A stretch of DNA of 64,000 bases from Costus lasius. Lineage: Eukaryota; Streptophyta; Magnoliopsida; Zingiberales; Costaceae. The notes under the pieces are model-generated. The model was not told the origin of the DNA, did not search any database, and was given only the letters and a program-made list of their open reading frames with translations. The position numbers and the translations under genes are program-made. The DNA lies in contig CM050449.1 in assembly GCA_027563935.2 (NCBI GenBank), forward strand, positions 77,154,616 to 77,218,615. The letters are read 5' to 3'. Each line of letters opens with the position of its first letter. Position 1 is the first letter of the stretch. Below, one piece after another: positions 11,589 through 23,100 of this stretch.

Positions 11589-12139
11589 TCTGAATACAAG
11601 TGTTGAATTAGGGCTACAACTGAAATTATAGCACAATATAGCAAAAAAAATGTCGAGTTCTAATAGAAATCATACTTTCAACCTCTTTAGAAATGAACAT
11701 CTTCACTCAACAAGCATCATAAGAACAAGAATAAGTGAAATCCAAGCTTAAACGCAAAATTTTAACTAGAAAAGATGGGGACGAAACAGTAACTTGAAGA
11801 ATACAGTTGATTTATCTCGTTTGAAGCTCAAAATAACTCCAAAATCAGTCAAAATTTTCCAGAAACAAACTAGGAAGAGTCGCTTGTCATCTAAGGAGTA
11901 AATGAGAACAAAAATTTCAGAAATCGACCAAGAAATGGAAAGAAACAAGAAAAGGGGTGGAAATCTCGCAAAACTCACCAAAACAAAAAAATCAAGCAAG
12001 AAAATACAAGATCGGCAGCCGGAGCTGGATGGGAAGGGTCGCCGGCGAGCTCTGAAGGTTGTAGAAGGTCGGAAGCTCTAGGTCGGCGCGAGAGAGTGGA
12101 GGAAAACCCTAAAACACGGTACAGAAACCCTAAAAATCG
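11589..12139 (-). other. Athila A internal spacer, no gene seen
   Basis: Sequence between the palindrome array and the env-like start (minus strand order). It is AT-rich except for a GC-rich piece near 12,005-12,090. No frame worth reporting. Confidence 0.5.
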
Positions 12140-12840
12140 CAGAGTAAATTGTGAGGGTTGACAGAATTACGACCATAATTTTGATTACGGCGGTGCCGTA
12201 ATGTGGTGGATTCGAAAAACACGAGCCGTAATGTCTATATGGCAATACCGTAAAATGCTTCAAACTCTCGAGTCAATACCGTATAAATGATTACGGTACC
12301 ACTGTAAAATGATCAAAACTCTCGAGTCAAAAATTGGCAGAGATTACGGTACCATAAAAATCATTACGGCACTGCCGTAATTTCCACAGAACTTCAATCA
12401 ACTCTTGGCAGATAAAATGTTCGAAAATACAGCACCATGAAATCAGTTACGATAGTACCGTAAAATTGATTTTTTTTTTTTACGAAATAAAATACGGCAT
12501 GTAGAAAAGGTTACGGTGCTACCGTAAAATCAAATTTTTTTCTTTTCAAGTAACAAAAATCAATTTCAAAAAAAATGGCCCGTGAAAGTATTTACGATAC
12601 TACCGTAATACGGGACAAATCACGAAAACTCTCGGGTCAAGAATTTCACAAAAATATGGCCCATGAAAAAGCTTACGGTAGTGCCGTAAAAGCAAATAAA
12701 CTCTCGGGTTAATTTTGGCGTAAAAATATGGGATGTAAAAATACTTACGGCAGTGCCGTAATGGCATCAAAACCTATTGTTCGAAAACGGACCGAAAATA
12801 CGGCCCGTAATTTACATTACGGTAGTGCCGTAATTTCCAC
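12140..12840. repeat. Degenerate tandem array with paired palindromic boxes (Athila A internal)
   Basis: About ten units of roughly 55-75 bp. Each carries a TTACGG(C/T)A-N-T(A/G)CCGTAA box and usually an actctcg(a/g)gtcaa phrase (for example 12,264, 12,314, 12,626, 12,700). Clear boxes: 12,185-12,201, 12,364-12,380, 12,511-12,527, 12,745-12,761, 12,817-12,833. It lies downstream of the pol remnant in element order, where gypsy Tat/Athila elements often carry variable tandem repeats. Confidence 0.85.
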
Positions 12841-12899
12841 CAAAACTCGATTTTACCTGCAAAAAGAGAAGAAAAACTAGTTCTAAAAGAAAAAAATAA

Positions 12900-13110
12900 A
12901 AATAAAGTAAAATAATAGAGAATGAACTAAAGAAAGAGTGCTTGGGTTGCCTCCCAAGAAGCGCTAATTTAAAGGTCATTAGCTTGACCGTTCTGCACTC
13001 GGATTTGATCGTGGTGGTGCCTTCGGTTGCCATTCTGACTTCTCTTTGTTTTGTTCTCCACTTCTAGGTACATAAGGCTCATTCAAGAAATAGTGTCCAA
13101 CTTTACCCAA
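12900..13110 (-). pseudogene. Athila A pol remnant: RNase H/integrase junction fused to integrase tail
   Basis: Minus-strand codons near 13,060-13,110 give a reading like FLNEPYVPR, which resembles the start of the integrase region in element C (FLDEPYVFR at about 31,690). A few tens of bp later the sequence is already the tail that follows integrase (GAACGGTCAAGCTAA-like, then the gcgcttcttgggaggcaaccca phrase shared with 28,790-28,850). The whole integrase body is therefore missing, by an internal deletion. Confidence 0.6.
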
Positions 13111-13200
13111 GAACATTTTTCCTTTATCAAGCAATTTTGATTTTCTTTTTCTTCATTGTCTCTTCTTCTTTCTCTTTTCAGTTTTTGAATCAGCATTCTC

Positions 13201-13985
13201 CTAAAATCCTTTACTCACACACTCAGAAAAAGTGTCAGTCTCAATATTAGAGGGCTCATCAAATAAATTATGCATATGACTAACAACATCATCTATTACA
13301 TCAATACTACAACATGATCCTGAATATGATGCTTTTCTCAATGAATTTGTTAAATCAAACTCAATTATATTTTCACAAATATCAAATGTGAGTTTTCCTT
13401 TCCTAACATCTATGACTACTCTAGTTGTGGCTAAAAAGTGTCTACCAAGGATAATTGGATTTTTGGAACTTTCTTCCATTTCAAGAACCACAAAATCTAC
13501 TGGAATAAAATAATTACCTACTTGGATTGGAACATTTTCTAAAATACCAACTAGATACTTTATCGATGAATCAGCGAGCTGTAAAGATATTGAAGTTGGT
13601 TTAAGCTCTCCCATGTTCAATTTCCTGCAAATAGATAATGACATTATGCTTACACTAGCTCCCAAATCACAAAAGGCTCGGTCAAAAGCCGCACTCCCAA
13701 TTGAACAAGGTATAGAGAAACTACCTGGATCGTTTAATTTCGGTGGCAACTTATTCTGGTTAATAGCACTACATTCTTCAGTTAAAGCCACAGTACCATA
13801 GTCCTCTATCTTTATCTTATTAGACAAAATTTTTTTTCAAAAATTTAGCATATGAGGGTATTTGAGATAACGCTTCAGTGAATGGAATATTGATATAAAG
13901 CTTTTTAAGACATCAAGGAATTTCCCAAACTGTTTGTTTAACTTTGCTTGCACTAGTCTCTGGGGAAAGGGTATAGGTGGCCTTT
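13201..13985 (-). pseudogene. Athila A gag C-terminus and retropepsin fragment
   Basis: The minus-strand frame 13,201-13,827 (208 codons) contains an aspartic protease core: FCDLGASVSIM with the catalytic Asp in a D-L-G-A motif, then VDFVVLEME and IILGRHFLATTRVVIDV, the flap and C-terminal half of a gypsy retropepsin. Upstream (13,830-13,985, another frame) are readings such as PPIPFPQR and KQFGKFLDV that fit the gag-protease linker of Athila elements, so at least one frameshift separates them. The fragment is cut at 13,985 by LTR B. Reverse transcriptase, which should follow, is absent. This is a relic, not a working gene. Confidence 0.8.
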
Positions 13986-15790
13986 TGATGACTCTAAATT
14001 TCATATAATTTTTCATACCTGTTAACTAGTCTTTTCGGGTCATAATCATGCTCTTTTGCTTATTTTTCTGCCAGAATCTACACCTTTCTTGGTTTTTTAT
14101 TAATTTCAGGTAAAAAAGCATTATTCTGATGGGTTTTTAAGCAATTTCAATACGTACAAGGATTATAATCATCAAGAGGAGTTTACACATCAAATTTCAA
14201 GTCAAACCGAGTTTTCTAATGAAATTATAGTAGTGTCATAATAAATTTTACGGTCGTAATATGCAAATATGGAACTACCATAATGATTTTCACGGCTGCT
14301 TCCCACAGAAACTTTTTGGAAAATTACGGCACTACCATAATAATTTTTCGATGCCGTAATTCAAGTCCAAATTCATATAGTAACTTTTGAAGAGAATATG
14401 GTACTACCATGAGACTTTTTATGGTACCGTAATTTCAAGCAAATTTCATACCGAGACTTCAGAGGACATTACGGCACCGCCATAATGAATTTCATGGTAC
14501 CATAATTATGGCCCAAATGCCCGATTCTTCCGCTGGAAACTTAAAAAGTGATTTCTCGAGCTTTAGGGCACCACTTGAAGATTCGTAAAAAGTGGAGCGA
14601 TCTAGATTACAAGGCGGAAGTTCTAGAAGCAAGAGGAACAATTTTTATCACGGATTCATGACAAAGAGAATCGCCGCCGCCCTAGGATTCATCAGTTCTC
14701 AGTGTACAGACCACCTCCGGCCACGAAATTTAAAAGGAAGCTTCGCCTGAAGGAGGAGAACATACTACAGAAGTTTCAGAGTGAAAGGAGATCGATCGAG
14801 GGAGAAATCAACAAAAACAAGGGCGCCGCCACTGTTCATCGCGTCTAGGAGCAAAATTACGGGCTGCAATTTTCATTGCAGCCCTGTTTTATAACTCTCA
14901 CACTTCTCTTTCAATTTCTAATCACTCTAAATGATGTTTTATTGTAATTCTTCGATTATGCTAGCTTAAAACTTATTTTGGGACATGGGGGAGTAATCCC
15001 CTAAATTTCTGAATGACTAGATTAATTTTACTTTTGTCCTGATAATTTTACTGTGATAATTCTACTTATGTGATGATTACCCTTAATTCTCTGTAGATTC
15101 ATATTAATCAGCATGATTTAGAGTTTTTATGATATGAACTGAAAAGTGATTTGTGAAAACATGGAACCCTAAAATTGAACGTTAGGAACTCATTGTAAGA
15201 AATTAGGTCTGTTCTTATTTCTCAATTTTATAAGTATATTGCCATGTTGATAATCTGAACTTATGATTGAGTTATTGAAATAAACATGATGATACTGTGA
15301 GAGATCAAGTATCGGATCGTTGGAGAACCTTAAGTAGAACCTGTGAAAATTATAGTATGAAAATATGTAGTTGGAGAACCTGGAGATGATTGACTTAGTA
15401 TTCGGATGCATGAGAGTGATCCTTGAGTTCTTTGTCAATGATTTACTTATATCTAACATTGAATAAATCCTGCATGAGAGTGAGGATTAGTTCTTTGTAA
15501 ATTGTCTGCACGAGAGCGAGATGATTTCTTTATGAAGTAAATTATGTCTTTATTATAATAAAATTTGATTGACGAACATCTATTCATATCTATCATGGAA
15601 ATTAAGGTGGATGAAACCCTAGTCCTTGTTTCTCTCTCTGATATTTTCGTGTAGCTTCCGATACTTTGCTTTCATATTTTCGATTGCCTAGCTAGTAAGA
15701 AATTGATTATTCGGTACTTGGCAAACGAGGTCTCTATGATTCGATATCTTAATTATTACTTCGAGTATCCGTGCACTTGCGGACACAACA
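13986..15790 (+). repeat. Athila B 5' LTR
   Basis: 1,805 bp, TGATGACTC...CACAACA. It shows decayed palindromic boxes at 14,220-14,520, then the same middle and end blocks as A and C in the opposite orientation. It stops 6 bp before the primer site. Confidence 0.85.
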
Positions 15791-15796
15791 GGTTTT

Positions 15797-15814
15797 TGGC
15801 GCCGTTGTCGGGGA
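15797..15814 (+). other. Primer-binding site for tRNA-Asp (Athila B)
   Basis: TGGCGCCGTTGTCGGGGA has one mismatch (T for C) to the complement of the tRNA-Asp 3' end. Confidence 0.85.
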
Positions 15815-15930
15815 CCTTGGTTTTTGTCAATATTGAAGATATTAAGAGTATTGCTAGACTAGGTTTTGTTTATTTTTTGTTTTTCTGTTCTTTTCTTTTT
15901 ACTTGAAATTATTTGATCTATCTACTTTGC

Positions 15931-16089
15931 ATGTGCAGGAATTTTAGATCAGGACCTCTAGTTCCTTTTGATTCTGAGATAAATAAAACTCTGAGACTGC
16001 GCAAGAAGCTTAGATTTGAGGAGAGACAAAAAGAAGAAGCAGACATGGCACACAGAAGATCACTTAGGGACTATGCAGCCCCTAAGCCA
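15931..16089 (+). pseudogene. Athila B gag, first 53 codons only
   Basis: Starts at the ATG at 15,931 (MCRNFRSG). It continues through a basic, glutamate-rich stretch (LRLRKKLRFEERQKEE) and then MAHRRSLRDYAAP, a pattern typical of the N-terminus of Athila-type gag. A second in-frame ATG lies at 16,045. Coding stops at 16,089, where LTR C begins, so capsid and nucleocapsid parts are absent. Confidence 0.65.
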
Positions 16090-17906
16090 TGTTGTAGTCC
16101 GCAAGTGTAAGGATACTCAAAGTAATAAAAAGATATCGAACCACATAAACCTTGTTTGCCAAGTACCGAATAATCGATTTCTCACTAGCTAGGCAATCCG
16201 AATACGACGAAGCAAACAATCGAAAAGTACATAGAAAAATATCAGAGAAGAAAACTGGGACTAGGGGTTCATCCACCTTAATTTTAATGACTAGAAGGAA
16301 ATAAAATATTGTCAGTCAAATTTCATTATAATAAAGATGTAATTTACTTCATAAAGGAATTATCTCGCTCTCACGCATATAATTATACAAAGAACCAATC
16401 CTCACTCTCGTGCAGGATCTATTAATGCTAAAGATAAGTAAATTATTGACAAAGAACTCAAGGATCACTCTCGTGCATCTGAATTCTAAGTCAAATATCT
16501 CAAGAGAAACTATGTATTCTCATACCATAATTTCTCAGGTTCTACTTAAGGTTCTCCGACGATCAGATATTTAATCTCTTACAATATCAAATCATGTCTA
16601 ACACAATAACTCAATCCAAAGATTTGAAAATCAACATGGCAACAAAACTACTAAAAATTAGAATTAAGAACAATACCTAATCTCTTACGATAAGTTCTAA
16701 ACTCAATGATTCTAGGGTTCCAAATTTTGCAATCAACTTCTTGGTCTATTTCATAAAATTCTAAAACATGCTGAAAATATGAGACTAAGGAGAATTATAA
16801 GCAATCATCACATAAGTAGAATTATCATAACAAAATCATCCTGGCGAAATTAACAATGTCTAGTCATTAAGAAGCTAATGGGATAACACCCCCCATGTCC
16901 CATAAGAAAATTAAGCTAGCAAGATGGAAAGATTACAGTAAACCATAATTTCAAATGATCAGAATTCGAGAAGGGGAGAAAAGTTACAAATAGGAAATTA
17001 CAGAACCGTGTTATGCGATGAACAGTGGTGGAACCCACTATTTCATTGATTTTTCCCTCGATCGGACTCCTCTCGCTCTGAAACTTCTGGCATGTGTTCT
17101 CCTCCTTCAGGCGAAGCTTCCTTTCAAATTTCATGGCCAGAGGTGGTTTGTAGGCTGAGAATCGATGAACCCTAGAGCAGCGGTGATTCCCCCAAATTCT
17201 CCGTGGATCCTAGATAAAAATTGTTCCTTGCCTTTCGAAAACGTTCTCGTGCTAATCCTGAGCGTTCCCCCTCTTTCGGATCTTTAATTGGTCCCCTAAA
17301 GCCTGAGAAATCACGAATTTAAGTTTCTGACAGAAGAATTGGGCATCTTGGTGAAAATTATAGCACCGTGATGGAAATTACGGTAGTACCGTAATTGCTG
17401 CGAAATCTTCTGTATAAAATCTGTTCTGAATTACGGCACCGTAAGGTATATTACGGTAGTGCCATAATTGCCTCTAAAATCTCTGAAGTCTCGGTAAGAA
17501 ATTGCTGTGAAATTACGGTACCGTGAATAATTTTACGGCACTGCCGTAATTTGGCAAAAAAATTCCAGAATTAAGCCGCCGTGAAAATCATTACAGTAGT
17601 GCCATAATTGCTGATTACGGCCATAAAAATCATTACGGCACTACCGTAATTTCTCGAGAAAATATGGTTTGACTTGAAATTTGATGTGTAGCCTCCTCTT
17701 GATGATAAGAATCTGCACATGTGTTGGATTTGCTTGAAAACCCATCAAAATGATGCCTTTTTACCTGAAATTGATAAAAACCAAGAAAAGTGTATATTCT
17801 AAAATATTTGATAAAAAAAAGGCATAAAATAAGCAAAGGAGCATGAATATGACTCAAGAGGATGATGGAATAAGCAAGAAATATGCTATGAAATTTAGAG
17901 TCATCA
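16090..17906 (-). repeat. Athila C 3' LTR
   Basis: 1,817 bp on the minus strand, from TGATGACTCTAAATTTC (17,906) to ...CTACAACA (16,090). It is the same family as A and B. It carries palindromes at 17,378-17,394 (TTACGGTAGTACCGTAA), 17,533-17,549 and 17,633-17,649. No primer site follows it on the left. The minus-strand internal region with GAGGACAAGCAAAG lies upstream, so it is the 3' LTR of element C. Confidence 0.85.
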
Positions 17907-18445
17907 AACACATAAGGCTCAAACTTTGCTTGTCCTCAAGCAAATAAAGAAATCAACACCGATTATAGAAAATAAACTTTCATATGACGAATAAATTTCT
18001 AAAATATAATCATCCAAGGAAAATTTCATCGATCTCAGACAAAATTTCAAATAAATAAATCGTCCTCTGAACTTAATCTTTAAGACTCAAAAACTCAATC
18101 AAATAAAATTTTGCAATGTGCATAGTAATAAAATTTCAATCTCATGAATAAATCTTGTTTTAGATTTTCATCCAATATGTTTTTGTTTACAGGAATAGTA
18201 TCTCCAAATCTTTTTCCACTCAATTTTTTCTCTTTTCTTTTTAATATGTCCTTGACATTTTCTAAATCGACTACCACCCTCTTTCGGTGACGAATTTAGA
18301 GTATGTTGGTCACATAACCAATCATAATAGAACTCATATCTCATAAGTAGGAAGAATTTTCTTGAGATAGTGGAGTCAATGTCAAAGGAACTCTCTCTTG
18401 GCATGCATCCACATAGATACATACTTTTTATTTGGAACTTCAACT
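17907..18445 (-). other. Athila C 3' internal region, part 1
   Basis: On the minus strand it ends with the gaggacaagcaaag phrase common before the 3' LTR of Athila/Tat elements. The G-rich purine tract expected next is degraded. There is a small AT-rich minus frame of about 90 codons near 18,168-18,443 with no recognisable motif. Confidence 0.6.
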
Positions 18446-18450
18446 CTTGC
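18446..18450. repeat. Target-site duplication of Angela-2, left copy (CTTGC)
   Basis: CTTGC precedes the LTR end at 18,451 and is repeated at 27,596-27,600. Confidence 0.93.
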
Positions 18451-20129
18451 TGTAGGAACCCCTAATAAGGGGGGGGGGGAAACCCTATACATGCGCAATC
18501 TAGCATGCAATGCGGAAAAAGGGCTTCTAAAGATCGCATATGAACTATATAATCAACTTAAACCAACTTAAGATCATGATATGATCTTACCATTGCCATG
18601 GATGGAAGGCGGCTTGGAAGAAGAAAACAAGGTTGATCTCCTCCAAAAGGTGCGCACACAAGAAGACAAAGACTACTCCCTTCTCAACTTTGTGCTAGCA
18701 AAAGCTTCAAGGGGTCTTATCGCATGAAGGAGATGATGAACTCTTGGCCGATCTTTCTTCTCGTCACTTTCACCACACAAGAAAGTGTGTGTCGTCGAGA
18801 GCAAGATGATGGAGAGGAACGTTAGCCAAACTTGTGATCGAATGTGGAGACATTCATCACAATTGTCAAACCGAAATGCCATAAATGGCAAGTCATCAAA
18901 GCTTGCGTTATGCGTTCACATGAAGTGAACCAAACGCATAGCTCTCCTCTCAAATGAACCAAGCGCTCACATGTGAGCCGGTTCAATTCAATTGGTCCAA
19001 TGACCAAACCAAATCAGCCCAATAATCGGTTCAGACCAAATTAAACCCTAAGGTTCAAAATCTGACCGTTCATCCTTTTAATGCTCTTGATCTCTTCGAT
19101 CTAGCATCCACACTCTCGATCTAAGCTTACCGATCTCAAGCCCTAATCAATCAAACATGATCAGACTGGATCTCACTTACAATCAGAGTTTAATCTCCTT
19201 TAAACTGAACTCGAACAATTCAGTCCACACGATCTGACTTAAGTAGTCATATCATCAAATTGTGCGACCCTAAGGGTTTCCTTTAAATGTCGGTAACGAT
19301 AACTTACGTTATCACGATCAGCGAGGGGTATCTAGCAACACATCACTGTCTCCCGATATAAAGGAAAGAGTCTTCCAAGACTCCACCCAACCACAGCATA
19401 AGTGTGAATCAACTCACTAGGCATGCATGATTCCTTTGCCACTGGATGTTCTTATTGGACAAGCATGTCAAGCCTGTAACTCCAATACGATGAGCATGAT
19501 TAGATCAGATGCACATAGTCATCTGGGTATGGCCATACACTTCCTCAATCATCTCATATAGGGGGGCCCTTTAGAACATCACACTCCTTAAACAAGGAGA
19601 CGGCAATCCTTTATCTATCACAAGTGCCCTAACCTGACTCAAGCTCACCATCCAAGATAGTCTATAATCATTATGTTTCAAATGATATTGAACTACCTCA
19701 AAACAATGACAATCATCATTTAGAAACATAAGTGATCTCAAGTCAAAGGACATGTGCCACTTAGTGCTTACAAGGATCATTCACATTGTGACAAGCAATG
19801 GAATATCCGAGTAGGGTCTGTCCAGTACATCCAATGTACCCATGAGTCTACATCTTATTCCATGCTCGAAGCATCCTATAAGATTAGCACTCATATCAGT
19901 CTCAATCATATCAAGGCTGTCTCATGTTCACCAAGATATCTCGACTAAGGACATATAGCCTGTCAGCCTAGCTGAACAGCTTTGAGACATTATTCAGAAG
20001 TACACTTATTACAGCAGACAAGGTAACAACCTGAATAATAACCATGCCTTTATAAACTTAAGAGTTTATTACATGATACTTATACAATCCCAAGGCCTCA
20101 AACATTAGCCTTAAGGGCATACCCCAACA
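18451..20129 (-). repeat. Angela-2 3' LTR
   Basis: 1,679 bp. On the minus strand it runs TGTTGGGG...TTCCTACA and includes an 11-base G-run (C-run on the element strand) at 18,469-18,479. Confidence 0.95.
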
Positions 20130-20140
20130 ATCTCCCACTT
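20130..20140 (-). other. Polypurine tract, Angela-2
   Basis: AAGTGGGAGAT on the minus strand, abutting the 3' LTR. Confidence 0.85.
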
Positions 20141-20149
20141 GCACTTAAT

Positions 20150-23100
20150 CTAATGGTTGAGAAATCTCAAACCCATATTATTACAGTGCTTCTCATGCTT
20201 CTGCTGCGCCAGAGGCTTGGTAAGTGGGTCTGCCAGATTGTCATCTGTATGAACCTTGCATATTTTGATCTCGCCACGATCAATGATCTCCCGGATCAAG
20301 TGAAACCGTCTCTGTATGTGCTTGGACTTCTGGTGCGACCGCGGTTCCTTTGCTTGTGCAATTGCTCCAGTGTTATCACAGAAGATAACCAAAGGATCAG
20401 CACTCGAAGGAACGACACCAAGTTCTCTCACGAACTTACGAATCCACACTGCCCCCTTAGATGCTTCCGAGGCTGCAACATACTCGGCTTCTGTTGTGGA
20501 ATCAGCAACAGTTGACTGTTTGAAACTCTTCCACACCACTGCTCCACCATTCAAGCTAAAAATATAGCCTGACTGCGATCGGAAATCATCCTGGTCCGAC
20601 TGGAACGAAGCGTCAGTATATCCCTCTATACTGAGTTCTTCCTGACCACCATATATCAAGAACATATCTTTGGTCCTCCGCAGATATTTTAAAATGTTCT
20701 TGACCGCAATCCAGTGCGCCAATCCTGGATTACTTTGGAATCGACTGGTCACGCTTAACCCGTAAGCGACGTCTGGGCGAGTACACAACATCGCATACAT
20801 AATGGACCCAATAGCCGAAGCATAAGGCGTATTGTCCATTTCATCTTTCTCAGTCTGTGTTTGTGGACACTGACTCTTCGAAAGATTCAGACCATGTCTG
20901 ACTGGAAGATATCCACGTTTAGAATTCTCTAAATGGAATCTCTCCAGGACCTTATCGATGTAAGTACTCTGGCACAGCCCGAGAAGCCTCTTAGATCTAT
21001 CTCTGCAGATCTTCACACCTAGTACATAGGCTGCTTCTCCTAAATCTTTCATCTGAAAACATTTTCCTAACCATGCCTTAACAGCATGCAGTTCAGGAAT
21101 ATCGTTTCCAATGATTAAGATATCATCGACGTAGAGGATTAGGAATGTAATTACGCTCCCACTAAACCTCTTATATACACACGGGTCATCCTCGTTCTTG
21201 ATGAAACCAAACTCAGAGATTGATTCATCAAAACGAATGTTCCAGCTTCTTGATGCTTGTTTCAGCCCATAAATGGACTTCTTTAACTTGCATATTTTAT
21301 GACGATCTGATGGATTAGTGAAACCTTCCGGTTGTGTCATATACACATCCTCGTCCAGATTTCCATTGAGGAAAGCTGTTTTCACATCCATCTGCCAGAT
21401 CTCATAATCGTAATATGCTGCTATCGCGAAAAGAATCCGAATAGACTTAAACATGGCTACAGGTGAGAAAGTTTCATCATAATCTAACCCGTAGATTTGT
21501 TTGAAACCTTTCGCAACTAGCCTGCCCTTATAGGTAACCACGTTACCATCCATGTCAATCTTCTTCTTGAAGATCCATTTACAGCCTATAGGGATTACTC
21601 CCGGAGGCGGATCAACCAAATCCCAGACTTGGTTATCTGACATGGAGTCCATCTCGGCTCGCATAGCATCAAGCCATCTAGCTGACTCCGGTCCACTGAC
21701 CGCATCCGCATAAGTTAGGGGTTCATCATTTTCAATGATATAGACTCCGTCATAGCGCTCAGGCTGTCGACGGATCCTTCCCGATCTTCGCGGTTCCCGT
21801 GTTATTTGAGCCTCAGGTTGTTCAGTAACCTGTTCTACCGGCTCAGGCTCATCCAACTGTGCTTGACTACTTTGTCCTTCCTCTGGATTCTCATCCAGCT
21901 TTATTTCTCTCCCACTGGCCTCTTGCAGAAGAAATTCCTTCTCAAGAAATATGGCCGTCCGAGCAACAAACACCTTGTTCTCTTTGGGATCGTAGAAATA
22001 ATAACCCTTCGTTTCCTTAGGGTAACCGACAAAGATGCATTTGTCAGATCTGCTCTCTAGTTTCCCAGAGGCGAGCTTTTTGACATAAGCCTCGCAACCC
22101 CAGATCCTGATAAATGTCAAGCTAGGCTGTTTCCCATACCATAACTCATATGGCGTCTTTGAAACTGCCTTGGATGGCACTCGGTTTAGTACCTTTGCAG
22201 CTGTTTCCAGTGCAAAACCCCAAAAGGAATATGGAAGAGTAGCCTGACTCATCATAGAACGAACCATATCAAGTAACGTTCTATTTCTCCTCTCGGACAC
22301 ACCATTCCACTGCGGTGTTCCTGGCGGAGTGAGCTGTGAGATAATCCCACACTCCTTCAGATAGTCAGTAAACGTATGACTCAGGTATTCTCCACCTCGA
22401 TCAGAACGAAGTGCCTTGATATTTCGGCCTAACTGATTTTGTACTTCATTTTTGAACTCTTTGAACTTGTCAAAAGATTCACTTTTATGTCTCATTAAAT
22501 AGACATATCCATACCTACTGAAATCATCAGTAAAGGTAATGAAGTACTGATAGCCACCTCTGGCATGTTTACTAAATGGCCCACACACATCACTGTGTAT
22601 AAGGTCCAGTAAACCTGAAGTCCTTTGACCTTTGTGAGGAAAAGGTGACTTCGTCATTTTACCCATCAAACAAGCTTTGCATGTATCAATCTCCTCATAG
22701 GAGAAAGATCCCAGCAGTCCATGATCATGCAACCGCTTAATGCGCTTCTCGTTTATATGGCCTAAACGACTATGCCATAACAAGGTGCTGTCATCAGCAT
22801 ACTTGGCTTTCTTATTATCAATGTTTTGTATAGAATTTTCCATGTCCAACATGTATAACCCATTGTTAATTGAACCAGTTGCATACACAATATTATCTAG
22901 AGATAAAACACACTTTGAAATATTGCATTCAAAGGCAAATCCTTTCCTGACAAGAGCAGGAATAGAGATAATATTCTTTGTGATACTTGGTACAAAATAA
23001 CAATTGTTTAATTCTAATACAATGCCAGATGGTAAAGTAATGAAATAGTCTCCTACAGCAACAGCAGCAACCCGTGCCCCGTTTCCAACTCGTAGGTCTA

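Larger units (their letters stand above)
13986..16089 (+). mobile_element. Athila B: 5' end of a plus-strand element, truncated
   Basis: LTR, Asp primer site and gag start in correct order on the plus strand. It is cut at 16,089 by the minus-strand LTR C. It begins inside the gag region of element A. I cannot see a matching target duplication because its right end is missing. Confidence 0.8.

Noticed and set aside
10740..12840. Possible CRISPR-like array
   Set aside because: The palindromic boxes are degenerate, spacing is irregular, spacers are themselves repeated words, and the context is a plant retrotransposon.
12812..13033. A separate 73-codon minus-strand gene (MATEGTTT...)
   Set aside because: It overlaps the conserved tail that follows integrase in Athila elements and the start of the palindrome array; it is best explained as a pol remnant.
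16090..17906. LTR C as a 5' LTR of an element going left
   Set aside because: No primer-binding site follows its left end; the sequence there is the plus-strand gag start of element B.
20153..20515. A 120-codon plus-strand frame antisense to the Angela polyprotein end, repeated at each copy
   Set aside because: It mirrors the conserved RNase H coding strand; codon use of the real gene explains why it stays open.
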